From positions 6,022,114 to 6,086,113 of the forward strand of contig CM028892.1 of the NCBI GenBank assembly GCA_016801885.1: a DNA stretch of 64,000 nt, written 5' to 3'. The position numbers and the translations under genes were made by a program. The notes beneath the pieces were generated by a model. That model searched no databases, was not told the DNA's origin, and worked only from the letters and a program-made list of their open reading frames with translations. This DNA comes from Toxotes chatareus. Its lineage: Eukaryota > Chordata > Actinopteri > Toxotidae. Shown here one piece after another: positions 40,801 through 51,622 of this stretch (position 1 is the stretch's first letter; each line of letters starts with the position of its first letter).

Positions 40801-43800
40801 AAATGTGCATGTTTGCTTTGTTACCAGATGAAAACATTGATACCACTCTAATGCCTACACAATAATTTTGATGCTACAGAAAGAAGCTGGCTGAGCAAAC
40901 AGACTGGGAACGGGTAAACAGCCAAGCTGGTTCTGTCCTGAAGTACGATTGTACAGGGACTGTGTTACCTCTGGACAGAGCCAGGCAAACTGTAGCTTCA
41001 TATTTACCCTACAGACATGAGAGTGGTATCAGTCTTCTCATGTAACTTTCAACAATAAACTCAACAAGCATATTTCCCAAAATGTCAAACTATTTATTTT
41101 AAAATTCAGTTGCTAAAACGGTGTAACGTTGGCGTTTGAGCATCACATCTGTGCTTCTCTTTATGTTTACATCACGCACTTTTTACTGACTTCTTTGGAA
41201 GGGATAAACGAGCTTTGTGGCTGTTCTTCTAATTTTATCATTCACAGATTGGTGGCAGTTTTATTTTGCATGCCATGTATTTATTTGATTTCCCATGGTG
41301 CTTGCCAGTGCTGTAGCATGCTGTGTTTGTTGAGCGACAGGCTTTGTAACATCTCTAAAGCATGAAATCGTAAAATAAATACTGAGCATGCAGAGTTCAG
41401 ACTGCTGCCAATTTAGCTGAAGAGCTGCCAGATAGTTTTATATGTTCCTTTACAAAGAAATGATCCATTTTTACCTTAACGCACACTGACTAAATGGCCT
41501 CAAGAATCACTGACTCACTGGTTTTCTGTCACTCTTGTAACACTGTGTATTCCTGCACACCTGTCCTTTTTCATTTTCGTCACAAAACTCCTACTGGATT
41601 TTTTTTTTTCTTCTGACTTTTTTTTCTTTACCCTTCGTCTCTCTTTTTAACACTGTAAGTGATAACTGTGTGCACTAGTGTCAATAAAAAAGCAACCTTG
41701 TATGTTCGAAGAAAAGGGACTCCAGAATTTTCTGTAGGGGCTACGACTCTCCAACCACCCCTGCCCCACCCCTCACACACCCACCCACTTGCCCTCACCC
41801 TGCTTGAATTGTTACCCCTTCCCTTGTCTTGTGTTGTGGTAGTTAGACTGTAGAGTAGTGGGTTTTTTGTTTTGTTCCGTGTTCAGTGTGCACACGTGAC
41901 CCGGCATGTTTCTGTCTGTTCCATGTTTTCTAGCTCCTTTTAGCTCGCTGTTTCACCTGTGTTTTCTTGTCGTAATAGTTTTTAGTTGCTTTCTGTACGG
42001 TGGTAAGTTCTTTTATAGCACCCGTCACAGATCTGCACTCTGTGGTTGCCATGGTTTTACCCATGATCCAGTTTGGTGTATAACAGTGGACTCTTTGGAA
42101 ACTTTGCGCCTGGGCAAGTATACAGTCACAACTTAGTAGTAGTAAACCTCTGTAGTGACTCTGTCTATAGTGAAAAGTAGGTTTAGCTTTTTATTCTTCT
42201 GTCCAGATGATAATAATTTCCCCAAAAGTTGCTGAAGTTGATTTCAGCTACAGTCAAACCTCCCATTAAAAAAAAAACAAATTATTCAGGCATTACAACC
42301 ACCCAGACTATCTCATAGCTGTTGAAGATCATATCTATGGTGCATTGTAAAGGAAATGGAAAGACTGAAGAAGTATTCATAGATTGTCATAATGCATAAT
42401 GGATTAACAGCATCAGTTATTTTGAAAATGGAGTAATCCTGAAGCACAAGTGACAGATTTTGCTGCTCATAGATAAACACATCACCTTTGACTGAAGGAC
42501 AAGGACTATTTGGTTAATTAAAAAATAACTGGGAGATAATGGGAACAGCTTTTTAACCTTTGTCTTTTTACCCGCCCTTACAATGCACAGATATGGCCTT
42601 TATTAAACATCTTGCAAATATGCAAACTTGTATGATCCATAGCTCCTTACTAACCATCTACTTAACTTTTATTGTGATATTTTCCATCTTTCTGTCCCTT
42701 TTTTTTACAAAATTTTTAACCATATTTTAGGTGAGGATCCAAATAGACAAACAGAGTAGATGTAGCCTTGTTCGGAGTCAAGGGATCATAGCATTTTTGT
42801 CATGTGGGGACCTGCTGGAACATAACAGCTGCTCATCTTGGGTCCTGACTCATAGTTTAAGATTGATTGTGTAGGATTGTCTGACCTTGAAATTCATTGC
42901 CATACTGGGTGAGGAATGTAGAGGAGTTATTGGGAGAATATGTTCACATCTTGAGCTTCTAAATGCTGAAAACAGAAACACAGAAAAGTGGAGACCTTTT
43001 CCTCCACTGAGAATGAATGTAAGAATGAGATGATAAGAAAGATGAACGCACTGTGGCAGTGAATTTCATGAAAGTAGCTGAACAGCTTTCATATTGTGCA
43101 TATAGAATCTACCATAACACCATCCCTTACCTTCTCCCACCATCTCCTCTTTTATCTCACTCTGTTCTGTTCTGGTCCTGTCCCCATCTCCCTCCCCTTT
43201 CCATTTTCCTTTCCTCCCCCAGGAAGCCCGGGTTCAGACGACTCTCCTCTGGGAAGTCCCCGTGTGGTAGTTAACGGCAATGGCTCAGTAAATGGACAGG
43301 AGATGGGCGGCACCGGTGTCCTGGGTCCAGGTCAGAGTCCTCAGGGACAGCAGCTATCGCCACTCACCAGCCCGCTGCTGACTGAGGCTGGATACGTCCG
43401 CAACGACGATGAGGATGAGGCGAGGAGGAAGGTGGGCATACACACAGGGAGGGGGAACAATTTAGAGTAAAGCAACATCTGATTATGTTCATGCTGAATC
43501 CATCATATAAACACTTGTATGTTTGTCATGTCGTTGGGCCCTCGTGTCTTTAATCAACATATCAAACCCATTTCCAGAAAAAGGAAACAGAAGCCCAGCA
43601 GCAAGCCGTGGCAATAATACCGATTTCCAGTAATTTATGAGCTGAAGAGTAAATAGATTTAAGGTTTAAGCTGTTCATTGATCAGTGATAGATTGATGGA
43701 TGGACAGCTGGATCGATCTCATCTTTTGGTTTGTGTCCAGAAGTTTCCCACAGACAAGGCCTACTTCATTGCCAAGGAGCTGTTGACCACGGAGCGCACC

Positions 43801-46800
43801 TACCTCAAAGACCTGCAGGTCGTCACAGAGGTGAGGATTTCTAAGACATCTCTGAGTGCCCGTCTGTGCGTCTGTCCACATGTACTCTCCTACGATGAGG
43901 CCGCTGAGGGAGAAAGCTCTACGTAAAGCCATCTGTGTTGAGATCACGAGGTAGTCTGGCCAAGTATAAACACATTCACAGCCCACAGCCGTGCACAGCA
44001 CACAGAGACAGTGAGCCAAATTTGGTCTCTTTAAAGCCGTCGTTCTGTAATAGTGAGTCACAGCTGGTTATTTCAAAGCCTGAAGTTTGGGACAGTGAAG
44101 TAAAGTTGGTCTTTTTTAAAGCTCATATGGTGGGACAGTGAGTCAGGAGTTGGTTTGTGCAAAGCAAATCCTGGAATCAGGATGTGAACCTGGTGTTTTT
44201 ACAGCCTGAATATTGGGAAAGTGAACTCAGCTTGGTCCTTTGAAAGCCAAAATGTCAGGGCAAGGAGCTGAAGTCTGTCTTTATGTTTTTTTATTGTGAA
44301 CCAAAATCACAAGCTGACAGACTTTTCTGTCTTGTGACATTAATATTACATTGTGGCATTCGACCAGTTTGAGAACACTGTTACAGTGTTTTTATTCCCA
44401 CATTTAAAATGGACTTTTATGTGCATTTAGTTTCAACCATGGCTCAAGACTGAGACACAACATCTGAAGGTTTAAGAGCATTTTTCCTGCTCAGGACAGA
44501 TGACAGATGGAAATACAGCTTTGCAGTGAGCATATTAAAGTTCCTTTTGGGTTTTTAAATGAAGTTCACGCTTTTGTTTTTCACAAGAAAGCAGAAAGCA
44601 TGTGTTCAGTTCACCTCATTTTAAGCTGGAGAACTTGTATCTTGTTTGTTCTTAAATAGACTATTAGCTCCCGGCTCTTTGGTTTACAAGTAAAGCCACA
44701 GAAATCAACACAGAGGAAAAACCCTCTCTGCATTCATAAACACAAACGTCTGGATCCTGAATCCTGGGATGAAAGTGCAGCTTAATGTGGGTCAGACTTT
44801 GTCTTTGCTCTTTATGTGATTCCACTCTCTGTGTCTGTCTGTTTTTACTCTTTGTTACTAACTAATGAGGAGAAAATTTGCATCAGCAGTGTCATGAGTA
44901 AAGACCAGCAGTGGGGAAAACTGCTGTTCAAGCACCTGCCTGCTGAAGACCCCATCACCTTAATGTGATGAAGCTGACCCTGACCTCTGCCCTGACTGTG
45001 GAGGGGAAAATAATAATATGTTTCCCTTCTCTTGTGTCTTTTTCTCCCTCTCAGCTGTTTTTCTTTTCAACAGTAGTTTCCACCCTCTTTGATGTGGGAG
45101 GAAGGCGTGCGCTGGCGCTTTTTTAAAACCTCTTAAATATTTTCTTTGGCTGGCACCGCTGAGGTCTGAGATCCCACACCCTTCCCTCCTTCCCCCTCTG
45201 TTTTCACCCTCCTCTCTGTCACCCTTCCTCTCCCCCAGCGAGCCTCCGGCCTCCTGTCTGCACTGTCTGTCATAATCGTGTGTGATTTACTCTGAAGGGG
45301 AATATAACACCTCTGTGCCAGAGGACTGTAGTGTCCTCTCTTGGGGCCACAGGGATCACAGTGTGTGTGTGTCCTGTTTGTGAGCTTGCTGATGGATTTC
45401 CTTGGTGCAAACGTATGTCTTTCAAGTCAGATCGCTCTCTTCTGGCCCACTGACCTCCCACTCAAAAGGTCTGTTGGGATTATACCACTTATTGTGTGTG
45501 TGGTTCCCTCTTTAAACTACATTCACTTCATTATTAACCCAAATATGATTTCTTAAATGTAGAAGCACTCACATATGGTGTGTTCATTTGTTTAAAGCAT
45601 AATTAATTTTGTTAAACATGACTAGTCTGACTTCAACTTGGGATGCAACCGATATTTTCTCAGTTATTTGATACTTTATCAGAAAATGCTCATCACAGCT
45701 TCCTACAGCTCTGAAGTCTTCGGTTTGTTTTTGTTTGTCAAGAATAATTTGAGTTAAATCTTGATCTGAACAATCATGTATATCATACAACTGATGATGT
45801 GTTTTTCTTCGTATGTGTGTCCATCACAGTCCTTCCAGAGCTTTGTGGGCAAAGACGAGGCATTTCCAGACTCTGTCAAGAACCTGATCTCTTCCAACTA
45901 CAATCCGATATACAAGTTTCACCAGGGATTCCTCAAAGAGGTGGAGCAGCGTCTGGCACAGTGGTCAGTGTCTGTTACATTACATTTGCACAGAGACAGA
46001 AATTCATCACAGACATTTTCAAATGGAACATGTGCACACGCTAACTGCAAGTCCTCATTTCCTCCAATGGAAATCTTATTTTGTGTGACGACAAACACAC
46101 GCACAAACACATACACAAATCATGCTTTTGGAATGGGCCCAGGAACTGGCTGGTAAGATGAATGGGGATGATGGTAACTGAGTCAAGATTTTCCAGTCAT
46201 GTGTGAGAAACCTGGCTCTGGCCTGACATCTACTGGTAAATAAATGTTACTGCACATAAATAAATAATACTCTCTTGTCTGTCTCTCTCAGGGAGGGCAG
46301 GTCCAATGCCCACATTAAAGGAGACTATCAGCGAACTGGTGATGTTTTACTGAAGAACATTCAAGGGCTCAGGGTAATTATGTCTCCCCTGTAGCTGTAG
46401 ATGCTCACTTTTTGAAATAACAGCTTACATGAAGGTGAGAGGTGTTTCTAATACTCATCTCCTCTCCTTTGCATCAGCAGCAGTTGACAATTCATCTCCA
46501 GAAACATTCAGAGTGCTTGGTTGAACTGGAACGGGCCTGTAGGTAGGTGCATGATGCAAAACAACCCAAGCTGTGCTAAAAGACCAGTGTGAACAATATC
46601 ACTGAATCAAGACACAAGAGAAAATAAAATAAGATAGAAAATAATAGAAAATAAAAAACGCTGCATCCCTCCTCCATCTCTGACCCTCAGGTCCAGTCGG
46701 AAGGTGGAGACTCTGTGTCGAGACTTTGAGCAGCAGAGGGTTTGTTACCTGCCCTTCAACATCTTCCTGCTGCGACCTCTCCATCGCCTGCTGCACTACA

Positions 46801-49800
46801 AACTCATCCTGGAGAGGCTCTGCAAGCACTACCCACCCACCCACGATGACTTCAGGGACTGTCGAGGTACTGGATAGAGTGGTGTGTGTGTGTGTGTGAG
46901 TGTTTGTGGGTGAGGAGGAGGATACTTTTTTCCTTTCACCATCTCCATCTTTATGCCCTCATATTTTTGTACACACGAAACTAAATTTGTCTTTTTTTTT
47001 TTTTTACCATCCTTTCATCTTCCTCCACCCCCCTTCAGCGGCCCTGGCGGACATTTCAGAGATGGTGCTGCAGCTTCAAGGTGCCATGATGAAGATGGAG
47101 AACTTCCAGAAGCTTCTAGAGCTGAAGAAAGATCTAACTGGCATCGACAACCTCGCCATCCCCGGAAGGGTTAGACTGTTAACATTTATTTGCTGGGGAA
47201 GAGGACACTCTGATGTTATTAGTGGAAGTTCATGCTTTATTTTTGTGGATAATTTCCTTGTGGAACCAAGTGGAAGATTTACTCTTTTTTCACAGTGTGT
47301 TTGTGCTCGACTTACAGGAGTTTATCAGGCTCGGCTGCCTCAGCAAGTTCTCAGGGAAGGGCCTTCAGCAGAGAATGTTCTTCTTGGTATGACCTTACAG
47401 CTGCTTCTCAAAGTATATCTAATATTTATGATGGAAAAAATTATAACCCACCTTTTGTCTTCCCCTCAGTTCAGTGACTCCTTGGTGTACACCAGTCGAG
47501 GGATGACCCCGTCTAACCAGTTTAAAGTCCACGGCCAGCTGCCGCTCTATGGCATGACGGTGCGACTCACTGATACATCAGGGGAAATTTTAAACCTTTC
47601 TTCTTTTCCTTTTTCCTTTAAAGTAGTTTTTCTTTACAGAATTTTTTTTAGTGGTTTTAACTTGTTTTCTTTTTAACTCAGAGTTTGTCTTCATGTTATG
47701 TTGTTGTGTAAGCGGTGATGGATTTTGTTTACATGCCTGAACTGTAAATTTTCTAACCATATTTGGGATTGCTGAGGTCTGCCTCCGAGGAGCTGGCACG
47801 TATAAACACCATTATTAGATTACTGATGGTTTTAGCAGCCTGTGTTGAGTTCTGCCTCCCTGATGGGTTTTAAAATATTATGTTATCCAGGGTTATTTGT
47901 GAGTTTTTCCCAAAAAGCATATCCTGAAAAATGTCTCAGGCGGGGATTTATGTGTATGAATGCAGTGTGTGTTTATGTTTGACGAGGCCATGTGTGTTTC
48001 TGCAGATCAGAGAAACTGAGGAGGAGTGGGGAATCCCTCATTCCTTCACCTTGTTTGTACAGCGCCAGTCTGTGGTGGTTGTAGCCAGGTACGCATAACT
48101 GCACACACACAAACACACACACAACTGAACTACATCACAACCAGCATATTTTGTTATAAAATGATGAAACTATTTTACCAAAGAGTTTTAAAAAACATCA
48201 CAAACAGAAGGTCTAATGTTAAAAAAAAAAGGAATTAAAGACAGCAAGTGAAAACATGAGAGGAACAAAGAAATCAAACAAACCACATTTCTCATGACAG
48301 AAAAACAAATCATCATGATGAACAGATGCTTTGTGTTTCTAAGAATAACAGTTGGAAAGATTAATACAGGCCAGCCTCATTAAAAATGCATCTCTGCTCT
48401 TCAGGACCTCTGCCACAGCTTGTTTGTCCTCTAATGAAGTTGGACAGCGTGGCCTAGTTTCCATTCATTTACTCATTCACTGATTAAAAAGTTTTAATAC
48501 ATAAACTGTACCGCTAAAAGAACAATTTTGCACACAATCTCTTGCTCATTTTCTTCTTTTCGTCTTCTCTGTCTGTCTGTGTCCAGCTGTGCATCGGAGA
48601 TGGAGCGGTGGGTGGAGGACATCAGGATGGCGATCGACCTGGCAGAACAGAGCAGCAGCCCCAACGCTGACCTCCTCTCCGACAACAGTACGTCTGCCCT
48701 CTGCTGCATGTACAGTACATGTATGTCTGTGTGTGGGGATTTGAACAATCCTTCCACATGTTATAATGTGACACAGGGACTTCAGCTGGGACCTGTTATC
48801 GTTCCTGACTGGTTATATTTGCTCCCATCATTAAGGTCTTTCTCTAAGGGAAATGGACCAGCTCTGACTTATAGATGTGTGAAATTCCCACAGTTCCAGC
48901 TCTTCTTTTTTCCCCTTTGACAGACAGCAGCTTTCAGCGCCACGTGAATAATCTCACTGAATTGTTCCAGTTGGTCTTTCATCATATTTTTAATGTCACC
49001 TGATACATGTAGGTTCAGTCCCCAGCTGTCGTCCCCTATTTCTCTTCTTCTTTTTTCTCATTCTTTATCTTAAATGCCTGTCACGCTGTTCAATGAGACC
49101 TCCATCTGCTGACCTTTGGTTTGACATCTCTATTGTCCCTCTGCTAAATCACCTGATATGAACATTTTTTAACTCAAACAGTTAAAGAGTATTGGCTTAC
49201 ATCTTCTAACAAAGGGGTATTTTTTTCTCCTTTTTTTTTAGTCCAGAATGTATTGAAATTGCTTTGATCAGTATTTTGGCTCAGCTCTTTGTTCTGTGGC
49301 TTCTTCTTCAACCGTAATGTTCACCTCCAGCTGCAGGCAGTAATCATATATGATCGTATGTTTATATTAGAACAACAGTTTCTAATCCTGCCCAGTGAGA
49401 GCACAGTTCTCTCTGCTAACCACTGTGTTTAACCTGTCCGTCCTTCCCCAGAGCTGTTGGAGGACAGTGGAACCGAGCAGGAGTCGGAGGAGGAGCTCGG
49501 CGGCTCGCGCTCCTCTCTGGAGCGTCAGGGTCACCGTGGTAACACCACCGTGCACGTCTGCTGGCATCGCAACACCAGCGTGTCCATGGTGGACTTTAGT
49601 GTTGCTGTGGAGGTACCACACTGTGTGTTTTGTGTCTCTGAATTGTCGTCTCTCTCTCAACATCACACTCCTGTTTTTCCTCTCAAGTCTTGTAGCTGTG
49701 GAGTCCAATGGCCTGTTGTCGTCCTGTGTCTGTCCTGGTCTTCTTCTCCACAATCAAAGGACCATTGACCTAATGTCCTTTGTCTTACTTTTCTTCTTAT

Positions 49801-51437
49801 GTCTGTTTACTTCCTTTCTTTCTTCTGCTCCACCATCTTCATCCATGTCTTCCATCCTATGTCTTTCTCTGTCTATTTCCACCTCTGTCCATTCACACTG
49901 CCATGGCTAGAGGACAGTAGTCCGGCCAGTGAGTTGACGAGGCCCCTCAGCAGACATCAGGGGGCCGTGTCTCTCTCTGTGGTTTGCTGGTACAGAACAC
50001 ACAGCCTGTCCTTTAAGGACACCTGCTGGAGGAGAGAGGTACTGCAGCAGCCACAACTGCTGAGAACCAAATGATCCCTGGAAGAAAATTTCCCTTAACA
50101 TACATGATAAACTCTCTCATACATAAAGAACCTAATTTCTCTGAACACAAACTTTTTGTTGCACAAATTGTGGGTAACAAAACTACTGGATTTTTGAATC
50201 CCTGCTGTACCAAACTTTAATAACCCAAAATGAACAATACAAATTGTGCCATGGCTCCTCAAATGTTTGTTATGGATGTGCACAAGTAGAAAATTAATCA
50301 GAGCTCATCTTAAGACTATAATGAAATCAGTGACATTGTTTCATTTGATTGAGTCACGTGTGTCTTTTATTTTATTTATTATTTTATATATTTTAATTTA
50401 TTTTTACTGGTTTTCTTTCTCTCCTCCTCTGTGTTTCCAGAACCAGCTGTCGGGGAACCTGCTGAGGAAGTTTAAGAACAGTAACGGCTGGCAGAAACTC
50501 TGGGTGGTCTTCACCAACTTCAGCCTCTTCTTCTACAAGTCACATCAGGTTAGACACACAAGAACTTATTGAAAATTATGCATTAATTAATGTGGTGGAG
50601 GGATTAGACTGACAAGTTTAGTTTTCTTCTGGTTTAAGAATATAGCTGTGGTTTGTCAGTCAAGTTAAATAAGAGAAGGTTGTATAAAGTAGGTTAAGGT
50701 GTTGGTAAATAAGGGATTAATGAGTGGTGACAAAGTTCGAGCAAGTATGAACATGTTGGATTCAGCTGTTGCTAAAGAGCAGTACAGACAAATGAATGAG
50801 GAAGATGAAAGAGGTTTTTCTGCTCTCTGGTTCGTCTGCCTGCAGGACGACTACCCTCTGGCCAGCCTCCCTCTGCTGGGCTACTCTGTCACCGTCCCGT
50901 CTGAGTCAGAGAACATCCACAAAGATTACGTCTTCAAGCTCCACTTTAAATCCCACGTCTACTACTTCAGATCAGAGAGCGAGTACACCTTTGAAAGGTA
51001 CAGTTTACCCTGCATCATATCCAGACTTTGTTTTGTTTTCAGCTGGAAGAGTAATGTGGGACATTTGAATATGTAAAATTAATGATACCAGAGGAACAAC
51101 AGAAATTTAGGGGAAATATTCTGGTGCATATATGATTAAAGACAGGATTTTCAATGTGTCTGCGTTTGCTAACTTTATCTCAGATGTATACACTAGAATA
51201 TGTGTAACATATAATAGCGGCGGTTTACCAAACACAAATATGCACTTAACTGGCTTTTACAATAATAGAATTTGGTATATATGGTTGTAAAAATGCTGGA
51301 TTTACTTGATTTAAATCTCCAACTAACTTAGTCTTTTGTGTTTAATTTTTCTCATCTCCAGATGGATGGAGGTGATCCGCAGCGCCACCTGCTCCTCCAG
51401 CCACTCCCTGCCCAGCACCAGGAAAGACCTTTACTGA
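9498..51437 (+). CDS. farp1: FERM, RhoGEF and pleckstrin domain protein 1, long isoform
   Basis: A membrane-cytoskeleton Rac/Rho exchange factor acting in dendrite and synapse growth in mammals. The start context aligns with human FARP1: RLGAPES..VSTLEPG then QMLDDVQEVF. Upstream exons: 9498-9671, 27352-27456, 28403-28445, 28765-28843, 31100-31197, 32330-32444, 34241-34388, 35115-35210, 35339-35505, 35604-35672, 35848-35923, then part of 36343-37833. GEF exons run from 43223. Order: FERM (about residues 40-320), FERM-adjacent region (GSSFRFSGRTQKQ), disordered linker, DH (ERTYLKDL), PH1, PH2. If the internal donor at 36553/36554 is used, the protein is 1,034 residues, close to about 1,045 for human FARP1. 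The HVCWHRNTSVSMVDFSVAVE exon favours FARP1 over FARP2, as does the neighbouring ggact. A teleost duplicate is possible. Confidence 0.88.
10911..10964 (+). repeat. (TG)27 microsatellite
   Basis: Fifty-four bases of uninterrupted TG dinucleotide inside the large farp1 intron. Perfect and long, so likely polymorphic. It could adopt Z-DNA. Confidence 0.95.
11368..11441 (+). repeat. Purine-rich GGA/GGG tract
   Basis: About 75 bases that are almost all A and G on the plus strand with several GGG clusters. Low-complexity intronic DNA. Confidence 0.6.
16017..16072 (+). mobile_element. LINE-like 3' end fragment
   Basis: AATTTTCCCATGGGGATTAA followed by TGAAGTATCAT is the familiar terminal motif of fish LINE elements (a TTCCC..GGGATTAATAAAGTAT type ending). 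Only the end is visible, the rest being diverged or absent. Assignment rests on motif familiarity, not on a database match. Confidence 0.4.
27352..35923 (+). CDS. farp1: farp1 FERM and FERM-adjacent exon block
   Basis: Ten exons with phases that chain without error (0,0,1,2,1,2,0,0,2,2,0). Landmarks in order: DYFGLEYQDQRKMTVWLDLL (F1), FVVKFFPPDHTQLMEELSRY and SHIIQSEIGDFDE (F2), GQTPAESDYQLLEIARRLEM and VSHTGVLVFQGYTKINAFNW, RKLSFKRKRFLIKL (F3), DTLEFAMASRDCCKVFWKIC with HAFFRLFEEPKPKPKP, then GSSFRFSGRTQKQ, the FERM-adjacent motif with its basic and serine sites. Exon 35339 starts with a tandem acceptor AGCAG, so one glutamine may be included or left out. The block binds membrane lipids and transmembrane partners in mammals. 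Confidence 0.92.
33115..33142 (+). repeat. (CA)14 microsatellite
   Basis: Pure CA dinucleotide repeat in a farp1 intron, directly left of a diverged longer tandem repeat rich in CA. Confidence 0.9.
33179..33500 (+). repeat. Diverged 80-110-bp tandem repeat
   Basis: Three copies of a CAGAGRTRTTTATCT-like head occur at about 33179, 33288 and 33370. Each is followed by a CA-rich body, and the second and third heads are preceded by CTCTCYCCTG. A fourth, weaker head is near 33482. Spacings differ (109, 82, about 112) because the CA tracts vary in length. It is intronic and non-coding. Confidence 0.6.
36343..37833 (+). CDS. farp1: farp1 alternative terminal exon
   Basis: The acceptor TTTTCTTTTCAG at 36342 continues the FERM-FA frame in phase 0. 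The frame stays open for 496 codons, far beyond chance, so it is coding. The product is a low-complexity region rich in Ser, Asn, Gly and His, with an SGTDTSDTESDTGSS acidic-serine patch and a GEGEDGEEGEEG stretch before the C-terminus GGRVFSC. It has no DH or PH motifs. Splicing from 35923 straight to 43223 would shift the frame and meet TAG within 16 codons. The GEF isoform therefore needs a phase-1 donor inside this exon, such as CCCAG|GTCCAT at 36553/36554 or CTGG|GTAACA at 36832/36833, or an exon I have not seen. Confidence 0.8.
   Translation, partial: SAMSVLSADQPVSVRLGHQAESNGSEEPPLVTAPANGFRDIPVAPGSDPIQSKQNHHGAGSAPDQQLLNPGPSCRANKGSSSSIPYIDCSDIDSECDVTKSHRATRGHSNANDSNEDEPTAYNKYGGSSRNGGQAGSLFGVVNGFYHTNHQGLMQQHQQQGMLGNRNHVDQSPVSNKFNLSHEQTDDEILSNGSSFHGRLPLHSTLLDEIFQGRDKRGAAIGRPLGTGTRSQCSSPVISSFHHRTNSLSHAETTNGYGQPRSGSRWDDGGHYFSKRPGAVPVETPLVPPSSHPPNHYGSYSPIISNHTPPHLAKPYSNNNMRNRSDTDPFILSQLTSTPIHHRDPHRPGLHVQAPCSAPIERRMILTNGNHAGNLMVTGQARSNTVQRLFGRQGKPNNLNQPVQMIDGSTSSGTDTSDTESDTGSSAYSQPLMYGNPAAVSSLNSVNLNGVNSSPLPRSKFSFGSLQLGEGEDGEEGEEGCYRFNEEDIGGRVFSC
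37886..37891 (+). terminator. Polyadenylation signal after the alternative farp1 exon
   Basis: AATAAA 53 bp after the TGA of the large terminal exon. It supports real 3'-end formation there, although the downstream GT-rich element is weak. Confidence 0.5.
40782..41093 (+). mobile_element. MITE-like non-autonomous element with long inverted ends
   Basis: The left end has GGCATTTTGGGAAAT with GATACCACTCT at 40839-40849. The right end has their reverse complements: AGAGTGGTATC at 41030-41040 and ATTTCCCAAAATGTC near 41071-41085. The arms are about 65 bp and near-symmetrical, the element about 310 bp, and it has no coding capacity. The outer sequence resembles a very common teleost interspersed repeat. 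Superfamily and target-site duplication are not resolved. Confidence 0.7.
41683..41688 (+). terminator. Possible distal polyadenylation signal
   Basis: AATAAAAAAG followed by CTTGTATGTTC. It could end an extended 3' UTR of the short farp1 isoform. Confidence 0.35.
43223..51437 (+). CDS. farp1: farp1 linker-DH-PH-PH exon block
   Basis: Exons: 43223-43431, 43741-43830, 45830-45963, 46292-46373, 46481-46542, 46691-46866, 47039-47169, 47318-47386, 47470-47559, 48006-48088, 48587-48687, 49452-49612, 50441-50548, 50846-50997, 51362-51437. All phases chain and the frame closes with TGA after RKDLY. Key matches: SPLTSPLLTEAGY..DDEDEARRK, KFPTDKAYFIAKELLTTERT (DH start), VCYLPFNIFLLRPLHRLLHY (DH core helices), GREFIRLGCLSKFSGKGLQQ (PH1), SEMERWVEDIRMAIDLAE, LSGNLLRKFKNSNGWQKLWV (PH2) and TFERWMEVIRSAT. 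Tandem AGCAGCAG at the 46481 acceptor allows one or two glutamines to be gained. The first exon enters in phase 1. Confidence 0.9.
44008..44290 (+). repeat. 42-bp diverged minisatellite in farp1 intron
   Basis: Units start near 44008, 44050, 44092, 44135, 44182, 44218 and 44261 (spacings 42, 42, 43, 47, 36, 43). Each begins ACAGTGAGTC-like, continues with GTTGGTCTTTTTAAAGCC and ends near TTTGGG. The copies have drifted by substitutions and small indels, so the array is old. It lies between the first two DH exons and contains no splice-consistent exon. Confidence 0.75.
49911..50038 (+). CDS. farp1: farp1 candidate mutually exclusive exon
   Basis: The acceptor CCATGGCTAG|AG and donor GAGAGAG|GTACTG bound an open 128-bp exon with the same phases (enters 1, leaves 0) as exon 49452-49612. 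Its product reads KDSSPASELTRPLSR..VVCWYRTHSLSFKDTCWRRE. This parallels HVCWHRNTSVSMVDFSVAVE of the upstream exon in the VCW(H/Y)R..S(V/L)S..D..(E) pattern. Using both exons breaks the frame unit (phase 0 into phase 1), so only one can be used at a time. It sits just before PH2. Tandem exon duplication followed by divergence is the simplest reading. Confidence 0.65.
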
Positions 51438-51622
51438 TGAACCTGCTCCTTCCTCCTCCTCCTCCTCCTCCTCCTCATTGCTCTGACACTCGCCTTGGTT
51501 AAGAGCTGGAGTTCAGACAGCACAGACACCAGAAAAGACTCTTATTATAGACATCCTGTTGCACACAGCAGGCACTCAAACGGACACTAATTAATACCTC
51601 TGAATAGTTGATTCACAGCCTT

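Larger units (their letters stand above)
37834..43222 (+). other. farp1 intron, overlapping possible long 3' UTR of the short isoform
   Basis: AT-rich, non-coding. AATAAA occurs at 37886-37891 and again at 41683-41688, the latter followed by a GT-rich stretch, so a 3' UTR of up to about 3.9 kb is possible for the short isoform. A MITE lies inside it at 40782-41093. No exon of a known family is seen. Confidence 0.55.

Noticed and set aside
43935..44141. Open frame through the 42-bp minisatellite giving a 14-residue repeat
   Set aside because: Later repeat units break the frame, and no splice sites place it in farp1.
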